A stretch of 64,000 nt of DNA from CBDANO01 sp965197665 (GCA_965197665.1 CBDANO010000002.1:1-64000); one strand, 5' to 3'. Numbered from the stretch's first letter, positions 52,491 to 61,523 are shown. The notes: generated by a model from the letters alone, not told the origin. Made by a program: numbers and translations.

Positions 52491-54806
52491 ATGAACAACT
52501 CAGTTAATGGCGAGTTCAAGGTCCTCGGCACCAGCCCAATCCGTCATGACGGTTTGGAAAAGGTCACCGGGCAGGCGAGGTACGGCGCCGACATCAACCT
52601 GCCGGGGATGCTTCACGGCAAGATTTTGAGAAGCCCCCACGCCCACGCTCGGATCAAGTCCATCGACGCCAATCCGGCACTGGAGTTGCCGGGAGTGAAA
52701 GCCGTGGTCACCTCGTCTGACTTGCCGGTGCTTTCGGGGAGGCCGGTGGACGTGGGAGAAGGGGCGTCGTTGAACCCTCGTTTTCTTAGCAACAACATCT
52801 TGGCCGCCGACAAGGTCCTCTACAAGGGGCACGCCGTGGCCGCGGTGGCTGCGGATAGCCCGCATACCGCGGAACAAGCTCTGGGACTGATTCGCGTTGA
52901 GTATGATCCGCTCCCCGCCGTTCAAGACGGTAAAGCGGCGATGGAACCCGGGGCCCCTATTTTGCATGACCGCTTGTATTGTTCTGAGGGGGAGTTCTTT
53001 CGTCCCGGCGGGCTGCGCGATGAGGACGGCGAGGCCGAGCCTTCAAACGTCGCGAGCCACTTCGTTCACCAGACCGGCGAGCCTGAAGCCGGATTTGCCG
53101 CCTCGGACGTGGTGGTGGAACGGGAATTCCACACCAGGACGGTACACCAAGGCTACGTCGAGCCCCACACAGCCACCGCCCGGTGGGACCCGGAAGGCAG
53201 AATCACCATATGGGACAGCTCCCAGGGCCATTTCGCCATGCGGGACCTCACCGCAATGGTCCTCGGCTTTCCTGTATCCCAAATCAAGGTCATTCCCATG
53301 GAGATCGGAGGGGGCTTTGGGGGTAAGCTCCATACCTACATCGAGCCGGTGGCGGCCCTGCTGTCGAAAAAATCGGGGCGGCCGGTAAGAGTGACCCTGA
53401 GCCGGACCGAGGAGTTCGAGGGGACCGGCCCCACTTCCGGCGGCTACGTAAAGGCCAAGATCGGGGCCAACCGGGACGGCCAAATCGTCGCCGCAGAGGC
53501 CCTGGTAATCTACGAAGCGGGGGCATACCCCGGTGCTCCGGTGAACCTGGCGACCCAGTTCATATTCGGGTCCTACGACATCCCCAACGTGAAGGTCGAA
53601 GCCTACGACGTGGTGGTCAACAGGCCCAAAGTGGCGCCCTACCGGGCCCCGGGAGGTCCTCCAGCCGGTTTCGCCGGAGAAACCTTGATCGACGAGCTAA
53701 GCGAAAAGCTATCCATCGACCCTGTGGAATTACGGCTCCGGAACGGGGCTAGAGAAGGGACCCGCCGGGTAACCGGTCTAACCTACCGGCGGATCGGCCT
53801 CTTGGAAACACTCCAAGCCGCCAAGGACCATCCCCATTACCAAGCGCCCTTAGGCGGCCCCAACCGAGGCCGGGGGTTGGCGGTGGGGGTGTGCTTCAAT
53901 ATAACCGGCCCAAGCAGCGTTACAGCGAGCTTGAACCCGGACGGCACGGTCAGCCTGGTAGAGGGGTCTCCGGACCTGGCGGGCAGCCGCACCGCCGCAG
54001 CCATGCACGTGGCGGAAGTGTTGGGCATCCCCGCCGAGGACGTCCACCCTTCCGTTGGCGACACCGACTCCGTCGGCTATACTGCCTTCAGCGCGGGGAG
54101 CAGCGTTGTCTATAAGACCGGTTGGGCCTGCTACAACGCCGCCGAGGACATGAAGGAACAGCTAATAAAGCGGGCGGCCCTCATCTGGGACGTTCCCCCC
54201 GGCGATGTGCGGGCGGGGGACGGGGTGTTTTCCCATAAATCCGACCCCGAACTGCGTTTGACAATCAAGGAGCTTGCGCAACGGCTGAACGGGACCGGCG
54301 GCCCGGTGGTAGGCCGGGCCGCCGGCGACTGGGGCGGCGAAAGCCCCGGCTTCGCAGTCCACATTGCCGACGTGGAGGTCGACCCGGAGACGGGCAAGAC
54401 CCAGGTGCTGCGCTACACCGCAATCCAAGACCCCGGCACTGCCGTGCATCCCACCTACGTGGAGAGCCAGATGCAAGGGGGCGCCGTCCAAGGAATAGGC
54501 TGGGCCCTGAACGAAGAGTATTGCTTCGATGACCAAGGCCGGATGCTAAACTCGAGCTGGCTGGACTATCGTATGCCAACCGCCAAGGACCTGCCGATGA
54601 TCGATACCCAAATCGTCCAGGTGCCCAATCCGGGCCACCCCACCGGGGTCAGGGGTGTGGGCGAGGTCTCCATCATTCCACCCGTCCCCGCCATCGCCAA
54701 CGCCATACATCAAGCCGTTGGCGTGCGCATGACCGAGTTGCCCATGTCCCCGGCAACCGTGCTGGAGGCGCTGATGAAGAAAGAGGAGAGCATCGCCGAT
54801 GACTAG
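52491..54806 (+). CDS. Xanthine dehydrogenase-family molybdopterin-binding subunit
   Basis: The 771-residue protein has the large-subunit layout: N-terminal aldehyde-oxidase a/b-hammerhead (PIRHDGLEKVTGQARYGADI), MoCo-binding IGGGFGGKLHTYIEPVAALL, APYRAPGGPPAGFAGE, and the catalytic Glu in RGVGEVSIIPPVPAIANAIH. It lacks the AYRCSFR active-site loop of CO dehydrogenase, so it is more likely a hydroxylase of N-heterocycles or aldehydes. The FAD and 2Fe-2S subunits normally encoded beside it are not in the cluster. Its stop overlaps the next gene by eight bases. Confidence 0.92.
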   Translation: MNNSVNGEFKVLGTSPIRHDGLEKVTGQARYGADINLPGMLHGKILRSPHAHARIKSIDANPALELPGVKAVVTSSDLPVLSGRPVDVGEGASLNPRFLSNNILAADKVLYKGHAVAAVAADSPHTAEQALGLIRVEYDPLPAVQDGKAAMEPGAPILHDRLYCSEGEFFRPGGLRDEDGEAEPSNVASHFVHQTGEPEAGFAASDVVVEREFHTRTVHQGYVEPHTATARWDPEGRITIWDSSQGHFAMRDLTAMVLGFPVSQIKVIPMEIGGGFGGKLHTYIEPVAALLSKKSGRPVRVTLSRTEEFEGTGPTSGGYVKAKIGANRDGQIVAAEALVIYEAGAYPGAPVNLATQFIFGSYDIPNVKVEAYDVVVNRPKVAPYRAPGGPPAGFAGETLIDELSEKLSIDPVELRLRNGAREGTRRVTGLTYRRIGLLETLQAAKDHPHYQAPLGGPNRGRGLAVGVCFNITGPSSVTASLNPDGTVSLVEGSPDLAGSRTAAAMHVAEVLGIPAEDVHPSVGDTDSVGYTAFSAGSSVVYKTGWACYNAAEDMKEQLIKRAALIWDVPPGDVRAGDGVFSHKSDPELRLTIKELAQRLNGTGGPVVGRAAGDWGGESPGFAVHIADVEVDPETGKTQVLRYTAIQDPGTAVHPTYVESQMQGGAVQGIGWALNEEYCFDDQGRMLNSSWLDYRMPTAKDLPMIDTQIVQVPNPGHPTGVRGVGEVSIIPPVPAIANAIHQAVGVRMTELPMSPATVLEALMKKEESIADD

Positions 54807-54993
54807 CGAAGCCCCCTTTGATTGGGAAACTTTTATCAAGACGGCTCAAGCCGCCGGTCTGGATACGAGCGACCCGCACATGGAGGAGCTTTATGCCTAT
54901 CTCCAGACCGTGCTTCCAGGCCTTGCGGCGGTGAAGGAGTTGGACCTCAGCGGGGTGCCTCCGGCGATGGTCTACGTTCCGCCCCAAGACTAG
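54799..54993 (+). CDS. Small AtzG/GatC-like subunit preceding an amidase
   Basis: A 64-residue protein: DWETFIKTAQAAGLDTSDPH, then MEELYAYLQTVLPGLAAVKE, ending GVPPAMVYVPPQD. A helical hairpin followed by an extended proline-rich tail with a late hydrophobic-Val-Pro is the shape of AtzG/GatC small subunits. It overlaps the hydroxylase gene by eight bases and precedes an amidase by 46 bp, so it belongs to the operon. It resembles the ORF at 27762-27950 only in overall plan. Confidence 0.6.
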   Translation: MTSEAPFDWETFIKTAQAAGLDTSDPHMEELYAYLQTVLPGLAAVKELDLSGVPPAMVYVPPQD

Positions 54994-55039
54994 CAATACT
55001 CTACGCCCCTCTACAAGAGCAATACTCGGAGTAATATTC

Positions 55040-56452
55040 GTGGAAGCTGCCCAGATTTGCTACCTCAGCGCGGGCCGGTTGTCCGATCTCATCCGGCGCA
55101 AGGAACTCTCCCCCGTGGAAGTGGTGGAGGCGCACTTGGCCCGCATCGAGGCGTTGGAACCCACCCTCAACTCTTTCATTACTCTACTCCCCGACCGGGC
55201 CTTGGCCGACGCCCGGACGGCGGAGACGGAGATTCAAGAGGGCCGGTATAGAGGTCCATTGCACGGCATTCCGGTGGCGTTCAAAGACTTCTACTTCGTG
55301 AAGGGGGTTAAGAACACTTCCGGGTCCAAGATATTCGATGATTTCATCCCGGACTTTGACTGCACGGTAGTTTCGAAGCTAAAGGACGCCGGTACCATTC
55401 TGTTGGGCAAGCTGAACACCCACCAGTTGGCCTATGGCATCACCGGAGAAAACCCCGACTACGGCAACATGCACAACCCATGGAACCCGGAGCTTATAGC
55501 CGGCGGCTCCAGCGGCGGGTCCGCCTCGGCGGCGGCCTCCGGCCAGTGCACCCTAACCATGGGCAGCGACACGGGCGGCTCCATCAGGATACCGGCGGCG
55601 ATGTGCGGCTTGGCCGGGCTGAAGCCAACCTACGGCCGGGTTAGCGGCTATGGCCTGACCTCTTTGTCTTGGAGCCAAGACCATCCCGGGCCGATAACCC
55701 GCACCGTGGAAGACTGCGCCTTGATGATGAACGCGGTGGCAGGGCGCGACCCCCGGGACCGGGCTACCAGCGCCGTTTCGGTGCCCGACTACACCGCCGG
55801 TCTGAACGGGGACATCCGAGGCCTGAGGGTGGGTGTGCCCAAAGAGTTTTTCGAAGCCCCCATCGACCTCCAGGTCGAAAGGGCGGTGCGGGCGGCCATC
55901 GACGTCCTGGGGCACTTGGGCGCGGCGGTCACCGAAGTTTCTTGGCCCATGTACCGGTATGCTTTCCCCGTTGCGACCACGATCCAGATGGCGGAAGCCA
56001 CCGCCTATCACGCCGACTTGGTACGCACCCGGGGCGCCGAGTTGTTCACCCCGGTCCGCCTGCTTATCGAGGCCGGCTTCTTCATCTCCGCGCCGGACCT
56101 GAACCAAGCGCAACGGGCCAGGACCCTCTTCGTGGAGCGGAGCTTGGACTTGTTTCGGGAAGTAGACGTGTTGGCCGGTCCCATGGCCCCCATAGTTGCT
56201 CACAAGATAGGCGCCGCCGAGGTGGAAGTGGGCGGGGCCGCCATGACTCCCCGGGCGGCCCTCAGCCAATACACCCGGCCCTACAATCTGAGCGGCTTTC
56301 CCGCGTTGAGCGTACCCTGCGGCTTTTCCGAAGACAACCTACCCATCGGATTGCAACTCGGAGGCCGCCCCTTCGCAGAAGAGACGGTCTTGCGGGTGGG
56401 TCACGCTTACGAGCAAGCCACCGAGTGGCATAAGAGAAGGCCCCCGCTATGA
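55040..56452 (+). CDS. Amidase (amidase-signature family)
   Basis: The 470-residue enzyme starts at GTG 55040 behind CGGAG. The triad is Lys in VAFKDFYFVKGVKNTSGS, cis-Ser in AGGSSGGSASAAASG and nucleophile Ser in GSDTGGSIRIPAAMCG, all canonical. It sits between the AtzG-like small gene and a cytosine-deaminase-like amidohydrolase, and follows a molybdopterin hydroxylase. A ring-cleavage product with an amide or biuret-like bond is therefore a sensible substrate (inference). The C-terminus (EQATEWHKRRPPL) resembles that of the amidase at 31003-32418. Confidence 0.92.
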   Translation: MEAAQICYLSAGRLSDLIRRKELSPVEVVEAHLARIEALEPTLNSFITLLPDRALADARTAETEIQEGRYRGPLHGIPVAFKDFYFVKGVKNTSGSKIFDDFIPDFDCTVVSKLKDAGTILLGKLNTHQLAYGITGENPDYGNMHNPWNPELIAGGSSGGSASAAASGQCTLTMGSDTGGSIRIPAAMCGLAGLKPTYGRVSGYGLTSLSWSQDHPGPITRTVEDCALMMNAVAGRDPRDRATSAVSVPDYTAGLNGDIRGLRVGVPKEFFEAPIDLQVERAVRAAIDVLGHLGAAVTEVSWPMYRYAFPVATTIQMAEATAYHADLVRTRGAELFTPVRLLIEAGFFISAPDLNQAQRARTLFVERSLDLFREVDVLAGPMAPIVAHKIGAAEVEVGGAAMTPRAALSQYTRPYNLSGFPALSVPCGFSEDNLPIGLQLGGRPFAEETVLRVGHAYEQATEWHKRRPPL

Positions 56453-56465
56453 GAGGAAGATTTCC

Positions 56466-57692
56466 ATGGAACTTGTTTTGAGAAATGCTCGGATCGCCGG
56501 AAAGGAAAGGGATGGATTGCAGGACATCGGGATCAAAGGCGGGCGCATCGCCGCGGTCCAAGCCGGGCTGTCGGCCGAGGGGCCGGAGATTGACTTGGGC
56601 GGTAACTTGGTGGGGCCCGGTTTCGTAGAGACCCACATTCACTTGGACAAGTCCAATATCCTGGAGCGGTGCCGGTCCGAGGAAGGCCACTTGCAGGACG
56701 CCATCGGCCAAGTTGCCGAGGCTAAAAAGGACTTTACCCCGGAAGACGTCTACCGGCGAGGAGAGCAAACCCTGCGGAAGTGCATCCTGCAAGGGACCAC
56801 CCATGTCCGCACTCACGTCGAGGTGGACCCGGTCGTCGGTCTTCGAGGACTGGAGGGCATTCTGCCGTTGGTCCGAGAATACAAGTGGGCCTTGGACTTG
56901 GAAGTCTGCGTATTTCCCCAAGAGGGGCTGCTGAACAATCCGGGCACCGACGAATTGATGGTGGAGGCCCTCAAGGGAGGCGCTCAGGCCGTCGGGGCTG
57001 CTCCCTACACCGACACCGACCCTTACGGCCAGATCGACCGGGTATTTGAAATGGCCAGGGAGTTCGACGTCGACGTCGACATGCACTTGGACTTCGGCCC
57101 GACACCGGATGAGTTGCACGCGAACTACGTATGCGACCTGACCGAAAAGTTCGGCTACGGCGGACGGGTCACCGTGGGCCACGAGACCAAGCTGTCGGCG
57201 GCGCCGCCAGAACTGTTCGAGGCCGCAGCCCGCCGGCTTGCCTCCGCCGGCGTGGCCGTGACCGTACTCCCCGCAACCGACCTCTTCTTGATGGGCCGCC
57301 AGCAGGAACATAGCGTCATGCGGGGAGTAGCGCCAGCCCACAAGCTCTTGGGACTCGGGGTCAACTGCTCTCTGTCCAGCAACAACATACTGAACCCCTT
57401 CACTCCCTTCGGGGACTGTTCGCTAATCCGGATGGCCAACCTCTACGCCAACGTATGCCAGGTGGGCAGGCCGGACGACACCGCCGAGTGCTTCGAGATG
57501 ATTTCCCGGCGGCCAGCAAAGATCATGAGGTTGGAGGACTACGGAGTTGAGACCGGCGCTTGGGCCGACCTAGTTGTGCTGGACTGCGCCGATCGGGAGT
57601 CGGCGGTAGCCGAGCTGGCCCCGCCGCTATACGGATTCAAGCATGGCCGGCTGACCTTCACGCGCAAGCCGGCCGAGTTGCACCGGCCCTGA
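56466..57692 (+). CDS. Cytosine-deaminase-like amidohydrolase
   Basis: The 408-residue metal-dependent hydrolase (AGAGGA upstream, 13 bp after the amidase) has metal ligands in FVETHIHLDKSN (H57, H59), then HVRTHVEVDP, VDMHLDFGP and VTVGHETKLS, the cytosine deaminase / AtzC pattern. At the position of the catalytic Asp (CodA-type D-x-x-x-P loop) it reads SSNNILNPFTPFG with N306/N307, so the fourth-strand acid seems replaced by Asn. It may use a different general acid or hydrolyse a different ring. Context suggests N-heterocycle catabolism. Confidence 0.85.
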   Translation: MELVLRNARIAGKERDGLQDIGIKGGRIAAVQAGLSAEGPEIDLGGNLVGPGFVETHIHLDKSNILERCRSEEGHLQDAIGQVAEAKKDFTPEDVYRRGEQTLRKCILQGTTHVRTHVEVDPVVGLRGLEGILPLVREYKWALDLEVCVFPQEGLLNNPGTDELMVEALKGGAQAVGAAPYTDTDPYGQIDRVFEMAREFDVDVDMHLDFGPTPDELHANYVCDLTEKFGYGGRVTVGHETKLSAAPPELFEAAARRLASAGVAVTVLPATDLFLMGRQQEHSVMRGVAPAHKLLGLGVNCSLSSNNILNPFTPFGDCSLIRMANLYANVCQVGRPDDTAECFEMISRRPAKIMRLEDYGVETGAWADLVVLDCADRESAVAELAPPLYGFKHGRLTFTRKPAELHRP

Positions 57693-57929
57693 ACTTGGGG
57701 GCGGCGGTTCCCCTGAAAAGATGGAACGCCAAGCCGGGACCGCCCTCCGTCAGTACCGGTAGTGTATTGCCGCATCTCCCGATTCCGCCTCGACGTTCGC
57801 CGCGGCGCATCTACCGGAGGTACGACCGGAATGACGTGTTACGGGCCGGCCCCGTGCAACTTGCCGCCGATTAGTAATGCGAATTAAAAATGCCATTGCC
57901 TCGGGGCCGCAGGTCTAGCGGGATTCGCG

Positions 57930-59183
57930 CTAAATTACGCCCTGCTCTTGCAGCTCGCTAATCTCCGAAGAGTCCAGGCCCAGTAAATCTTGGTACACCA
58001 TTTGATTATCGTAGCCGATGGGTACCGACCCTCTCCAAATTTCTCCCGGGGTCCGGGAAAACTTGGGCACGGAGCCTGTTCCTTTGACTTTTCTGCCCAA
58101 GCAAAGGTCTTCCCACTCGACGTGCACTCCCCGGGCCTCATAGTGGGGGTCTTCGGCCATGTCCCGGGCGGTCATGATAGGGCTGCACGGGACCTGGGCG
58201 TCGTTCAACGCGGCGACTGCTTCCTTAACGGTGCGCTCCTCTATCCAGCCCCGCAGGACGGCGTCGAACTCGATGCCCTCCGGAGATTCCACGTTTTGGT
58301 AGGCTGTCCGCCACTTATCCTCGGCCGGGTCGAGCCCCAATACCCGGCACAACCGGTCGTATGGCGCGCCGGGGGCGGCGATGACCACCCAGCCGTCCCT
58401 GGCCTGGAAAGCGTCGTAGGGCTGAAACAGCCCCGCTTTATTGCCAGAGCGCTCCCGCACCAGCCCCTGCTCGTAGTAGGCCACCATTGTGCCGGCCAAG
58501 GTGTGGTGAATCGCTTCGTACTGGGCCAAATCTATGACCTGCCCCTCGCCGGTGCGCTGGGAGTGAATGTATCCAGCCAGGGACGACCACAGGCAGTACA
58601 GGGCGGTAATGAAATCTCCGGTCCAAGGGGCGGCCCGCACCGGCGGCTGGGGATCGGGGAAGCCGGTGAGATACATCAACCCGCCAAAGGCTTGGGCGAT
58701 GAAGTCGTAGGACGCCCTGCCCAGATAGTCGGGGTGCCCGTCTTGGCCGTAGCCGGAAACGTGGGTGATTACGATGCCGGGGTTGACCGCAAGCACCGTC
58801 TCATCATCCAGTCCCCAGCCATCGTAAGTTCCTGGAACGGAGGCTTCCATCCAGATGTCGGCCCAAGAGACAAGCCGAAGGAAAAGCTCCTTTCCCTTGG
58901 AAGCACTCAGGTCCAGGGTAACGTGCAAACTATTACGCCTAGTCTGGACCCACCCGCTGGCAACGTTAGCGCCGTCCGGCGCTTCCATGGGGAACTCCAT
59001 GGTCCTCCACAGAGCGTCGCCCGAGCCGGGGCGTTCGACCTGAATGACTTCAGCGCCCATCTCGGCGGCAATCGCCGCCGCGTAAGGTTGGGCCATGATA
59101 GTGCCGGAAGACAGAATCCGAAGACCTTGAAGGGGGCCAAACCGGTGGGGTATGAGGGAAGGCTCCTTGGCCTGCATGTTCAT
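57930..59183 (-). CDS. Class III CoA-transferase (CaiB/BaiF family)
   Basis: About 417 residues from ATG 59183 (GCGGAGA upstream); the frame runs 86 codons further without support. It begins FGPLQGLRILSSGTIMAQPY, typical of the family's first helix. It has AAEMGAEVIQVERPGSGDAL, RNSLHVTLDLSASKGKELFL and the likely catalytic Asp in WTGDFITALYCLWSSLAGYI. Members move CoA between carboxylic acids, often in carnitine, oxalate, bile-acid or aromatic catabolism. It is convergent with the hydroxylase-amidase operon and may handle an acid made there (inference). A dispersed repeat (R2) lies upstream. Confidence 0.9.
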   Translation of the reverse strand: MNMQAKEPSLIPHRFGPLQGLRILSSGTIMAQPYAAAIAAEMGAEVIQVERPGSGDALWRTMEFPMEAPDGANVASGWVQTRRNSLHVTLDLSASKGKELFLRLVSWADIWMEASVPGTYDGWGLDDETVLAVNPGIVITHVSGYGQDGHPDYLGRASYDFIAQAFGGLMYLTGFPDPQPPVRAAPWTGDFITALYCLWSSLAGYIHSQRTGEGQVIDLAQYEAIHHTLAGTMVAYYEQGLVRERSGNKAGLFQPYDAFQARDGWVVIAAPGAPYDRLCRVLGLDPAEDKWRTAYQNVESPEGIEFDAVLRGWIEERTVKEAVAALNDAQVPCSPIMTARDMAEDPHYEARGVHVEWEDLCLGRKVKGTGSVPKFSRTPGEIWRGSVPIGYDNQMVYQDLLGLDSSEISELQEQGVI

Positions 59184-59287
59184 TCTCCGCTGTGTATTTA
59201 GCGCGCCTTTGTAACATAAGTATACCGGCTGCCGGCTAATTAACCCGGTGTGCAAGTTTTTCAGGCTGCGGATTGGATTGCCGGCAC

Positions 59288-59353
59288 AATAACGCTTCGT
59301 CCGACATGATCCGTCTTCAACGGGAGAAATGGGGTGTGGTTGGTCCGCCGCGG
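59288..59353. repeat. Dispersed intergenic repeat, copy R2
   Basis: Matches R1 (30918-30982) through TTCGTCCGACATGA, CCGTCTTCAACG and GGTGTGG blocks in the same order, by eye about 80%. Like R1 it lies about 100 bp upstream of a leftward catabolic gene. Confidence 0.6.
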
Positions 59354-59361
59354 CGGACCAA
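59340..59361. repeat. Perfect 22-bp palindrome
   Basis: TTGGTCCGCCG is followed immediately by its exact reverse complement. It overlaps the end of repeat R2. It could be a hairpin in RNA or a dimer binding site. Confidence 0.7.
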
Positions 59362-59445
59362 TGGCCGGAATGTGAGGGGGTCAAATTGGGCCGGAGCCGG
59401 GAGCTACCAAGCAAAAGTGGATGGGGTGATGGGACCGGCAAAGAA

Positions 59446-59479
59446 AAGTCAGGCGTGGCTTTTGAGCCGCGCCTGACTT
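59446..59479. terminator. Strong hairpin
   Basis: AAGTCAGGCGTGGCT (59446-59460) pairs with AGCCGCGCCTGACTT (59465-59479), one G-U pair, loop TTTG. It is preceded by AAGAA and followed by AGAC. It could terminate in either direction or be part of a small RNA. Confidence 0.6.
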
Positions 59480-59594
59480 AGACACCTCACCCTTGGCTCC
59501 GCACTTGTGTCATTCGCTGTCACAGACACCGGCCCTTTAGTAGTCGGGCTTCGGCTTCAACACTAACTAAACGCGGAGCCGCCAGCTTCCATCG

Positions 59595-59638
59595 ACCTCC
59601 GGCGGCCCGTTAGCACTAGTCCGTGGGCCGCCGGAGGT
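59595..59638. terminator. Strong hairpin, 14-bp perfect stem
   Basis: ACCTCCGGCGGCCC (59595-59608) pairs perfectly with GGGCCGCCGGAGGT (59625-59638) across a 16-base loop. There is no clear U-run. It could be a terminator or a stable RNA element. Confidence 0.55.
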
Positions 59639-60286
59639 TGTACAAGGAAATTTCCATACATGATTCTGTACGAACAGTCGAATCATGGCTGCCTCCTTCA
59701 AACCCATTTTACCCGACGGCTAGGAGGCTTGGCCCATCCCCTAGCCCAGCCGAAGCACGTCCGGCGGTCCTTCGGCTCCATGCGGCATATCATTAGGCTA
59801 TCAAAGGATACATGGCCTGTCAAGTTACAACTCATGCTTTCTATAGGCGAATACCGTTACATAATAAGCTATAACCACCTGTATTCGTACTACATACGGT
59901 CTAACGTTGACCGGACGACGAAATGTTTGGCTTATGTCTTTACTAAACACGTGCATTCCAAGTCAATTTTATATTGTGAATAGCGTCACAATGCGCTACA
60001 TTCAACGAATAAGGCATGATATATTGCATGATAATCACAGATTCAGTAATATATGACGACCCCGCCTTATGGACACGCAAGCGGATATCTAGGGTATACC
60101 GGGGCAAGACTTAATTTCACCTACCCGCCAACGCTGGGTTAAAATAAGAAGTCAGTGACCGGACAAATTGCGGACCAATTGATCTGGGCGCGTTATTTGT
60201 CCGTCGCTTGGAGACGGCCTTCCAGCGAACCGGAGAGACGAACCGTTTCAGCGCGATAGCCAACTATTTGAGGAGAGAGTGTAGCT

Positions 60287-60772
60287 ATGCAAGGAGACCC
60301 CAAGGTCATCGAGGACTTGAACGCGGCGTTGCACGGTGAGCTTACCGCAATAAACATGTACTTCATCCAAGCCAAGGTCTGCAACAAGTGGGGTTATTTC
60401 AAATTGGGAGCGAAGCAGTACCAAGAGGCCATCGAGGAGATGAGACACGCCGAGCAAGCAATCGCTAGGATTTTGTTTCTCGACGGCACTCCCATTGCCC
60501 GCACCGAGCCACTGCGCTTGGGGGCCGACGTTAAGGAAATGTTCGAAGCCGACCTTGAACTCGAGTTAAAGGGAGTCAAGACCTATAATCAGGGGATTGA
60601 AACCTGCCTGAAGGTCGGTGACGCCGGGAGCCGAGAGGTCTTGGAGCACATTCTGGTGCAGACTGAGAGCCACGTTGAATGGCTGGAAGCTCAGCTGCAC
60701 GTCATAGCTGAAGTGGGACTCGACAATTACTTGGCCGATCAGATCGGGGAAGAACCGGGGAATAACGGCTAG
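60287..60772 (+). CDS. bfr: Bacterioferritin
   Basis: The 161-residue iron-storage protein (AGGAGAGAG upstream) forms 24-mers that oxidise Fe(II) and store iron. E18, E51, H54 and E93 match ferroxidase ligands, and M52 is the haem ligand (IEEMRHAEQAIARILFLDG). In the last ligand helix the usual E-x-x-H (E127/H130 in E. coli) reads QTESH, so T126 stands where the bridging Glu is expected and H129 is kept; E127 here is one residue later. Iron oxidation chemistry may be altered. An AT-rich region lies upstream; no clear Fur box was identified. Confidence 0.9.
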   Translation: MQGDPKVIEDLNAALHGELTAINMYFIQAKVCNKWGYFKLGAKQYQEAIEEMRHAEQAIARILFLDGTPIARTEPLRLGADVKEMFEADLELELKGVKTYNQGIETCLKVGDAGSREVLEHILVQTESHVEWLEAQLHVIAEVGLDNYLADQIGEEPGNNG

Positions 60773-61285
60773 TACCGCTGCCGGCGATACCCGGCCTCCT
60801 TAGCTACCCTGATACGGGAGTTCGCCGGGCTGTCTACCGCCGCTGCTGCCGGCGCATCGCGGTCTCCGGGGCAACCCCGTTAATCGACGACGCACCCCGG
60901 TATCTATCGCCAGACCCTCCTTGAACCGTGCTTCCGAAGGCCAGAGAGGAAGTCCAAGGCCTCCATTAACGGAAACCGTTGTACATAGCGCGTGATTGTA
61001 TAGATTACCGTACCTATTAGCTCCGTGTTTGACTGTATAGATAGGAGAAAATTTTCACAAATCCGAATTCTCTTGACATCATTATTCGTAATATTATATT
61101 GCGGTTAGGGCCTATAATTACGATTTTATAATCGGCTCCTAACCGGAACCTCCTCCACAACATCCACTGCGCGCTAAGGTAGACTCGGACGGAACGGCCA
61201 CAGGATACTATTTAGCCGGTACAGCACCGCACGAGTAACTGGACCACCGGACGACTATATCGGCACTGCAACCGGGAGGTGTGAG
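60773..61285. other. Intergenic region with a promoter and long leader
   Basis: Contains the promoter at 61073-61100. About 180 bases of leader would precede the next small gene. No RNA gene is recognised in the GC-rich first half. Confidence 0.45.
61073..61100 (+). promoter_or_regulatory. Sigma70-type promoter
   Basis: TTGACA (61073-61078) and TATATT (61095-61100) are 16 bases apart in an AT-rich stretch. The next start codon is at 61286, so the 5' leader is long, about 180 bases. Confidence 0.6.
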
Positions 61286-61474
61286 ATGGTAACGCTGGTG
61301 GCGGAGCAAGTCGAAGAAGCAACTACTCAGCCCGAAATTCACCAACCGGAGACCGCGCGATGGCATTACATGGTGCCTTGCGCCGGAGTGAGGTATTACT
61401 GCTACGAGCCAACTCGATCGGAGGCGGCGGAAACGGACCTTTGGGCACTCAGTGAGATGATCATCAACCTCTAA
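61286..61474 (+). CDS. Small uncharacterised protein
   Basis: The 62-residue frame has a good ribosome site (GGGAGGTGTGAG before ATG). It reads MVTLVAEQVEEATTQPEIHQ and then ARWHYMVPCAGVRYYCYEPT; two cysteines and many aromatics suggest a small folded domain. No family recognised. It follows a strong promoter and is followed 50 bp later by another tiny gene, so the two are probably one transcript. Confidence 0.5.
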   Translation: MVTLVAEQVEEATTQPEIHQPETARWHYMVPCAGVRYYCYEPTRSEAAETDLWALSEMIINL

Positions 61475-61523
61475 CGTCGGCCGGCCTGGGAGGTTACCCT
61501 AACTTCCTTGCGAGGTGGACGCG

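Larger units (their letters stand above)
59184..60286. other. 1.1-kb gene-free region: repeat, three hairpins, AT-rich segment
   Basis: From left to right: the CoA-transferase promoter side, repeat R2 (59288-59353), a palindrome (59340-59361), two strong hairpins (59446-59479 and 59595-59638), and a notably AT-rich block (about 59820-60060) before the bacterioferritin gene. A 107-codon open frame at 59660-59983 has no protein-like features. Confidence 0.6.

Noticed and set aside
59660..59983. 107-codon open frame in the AT-rich region
   Set aside because: No ribosome site, no domain, and composition typical of chance frames in AT-rich DNA.
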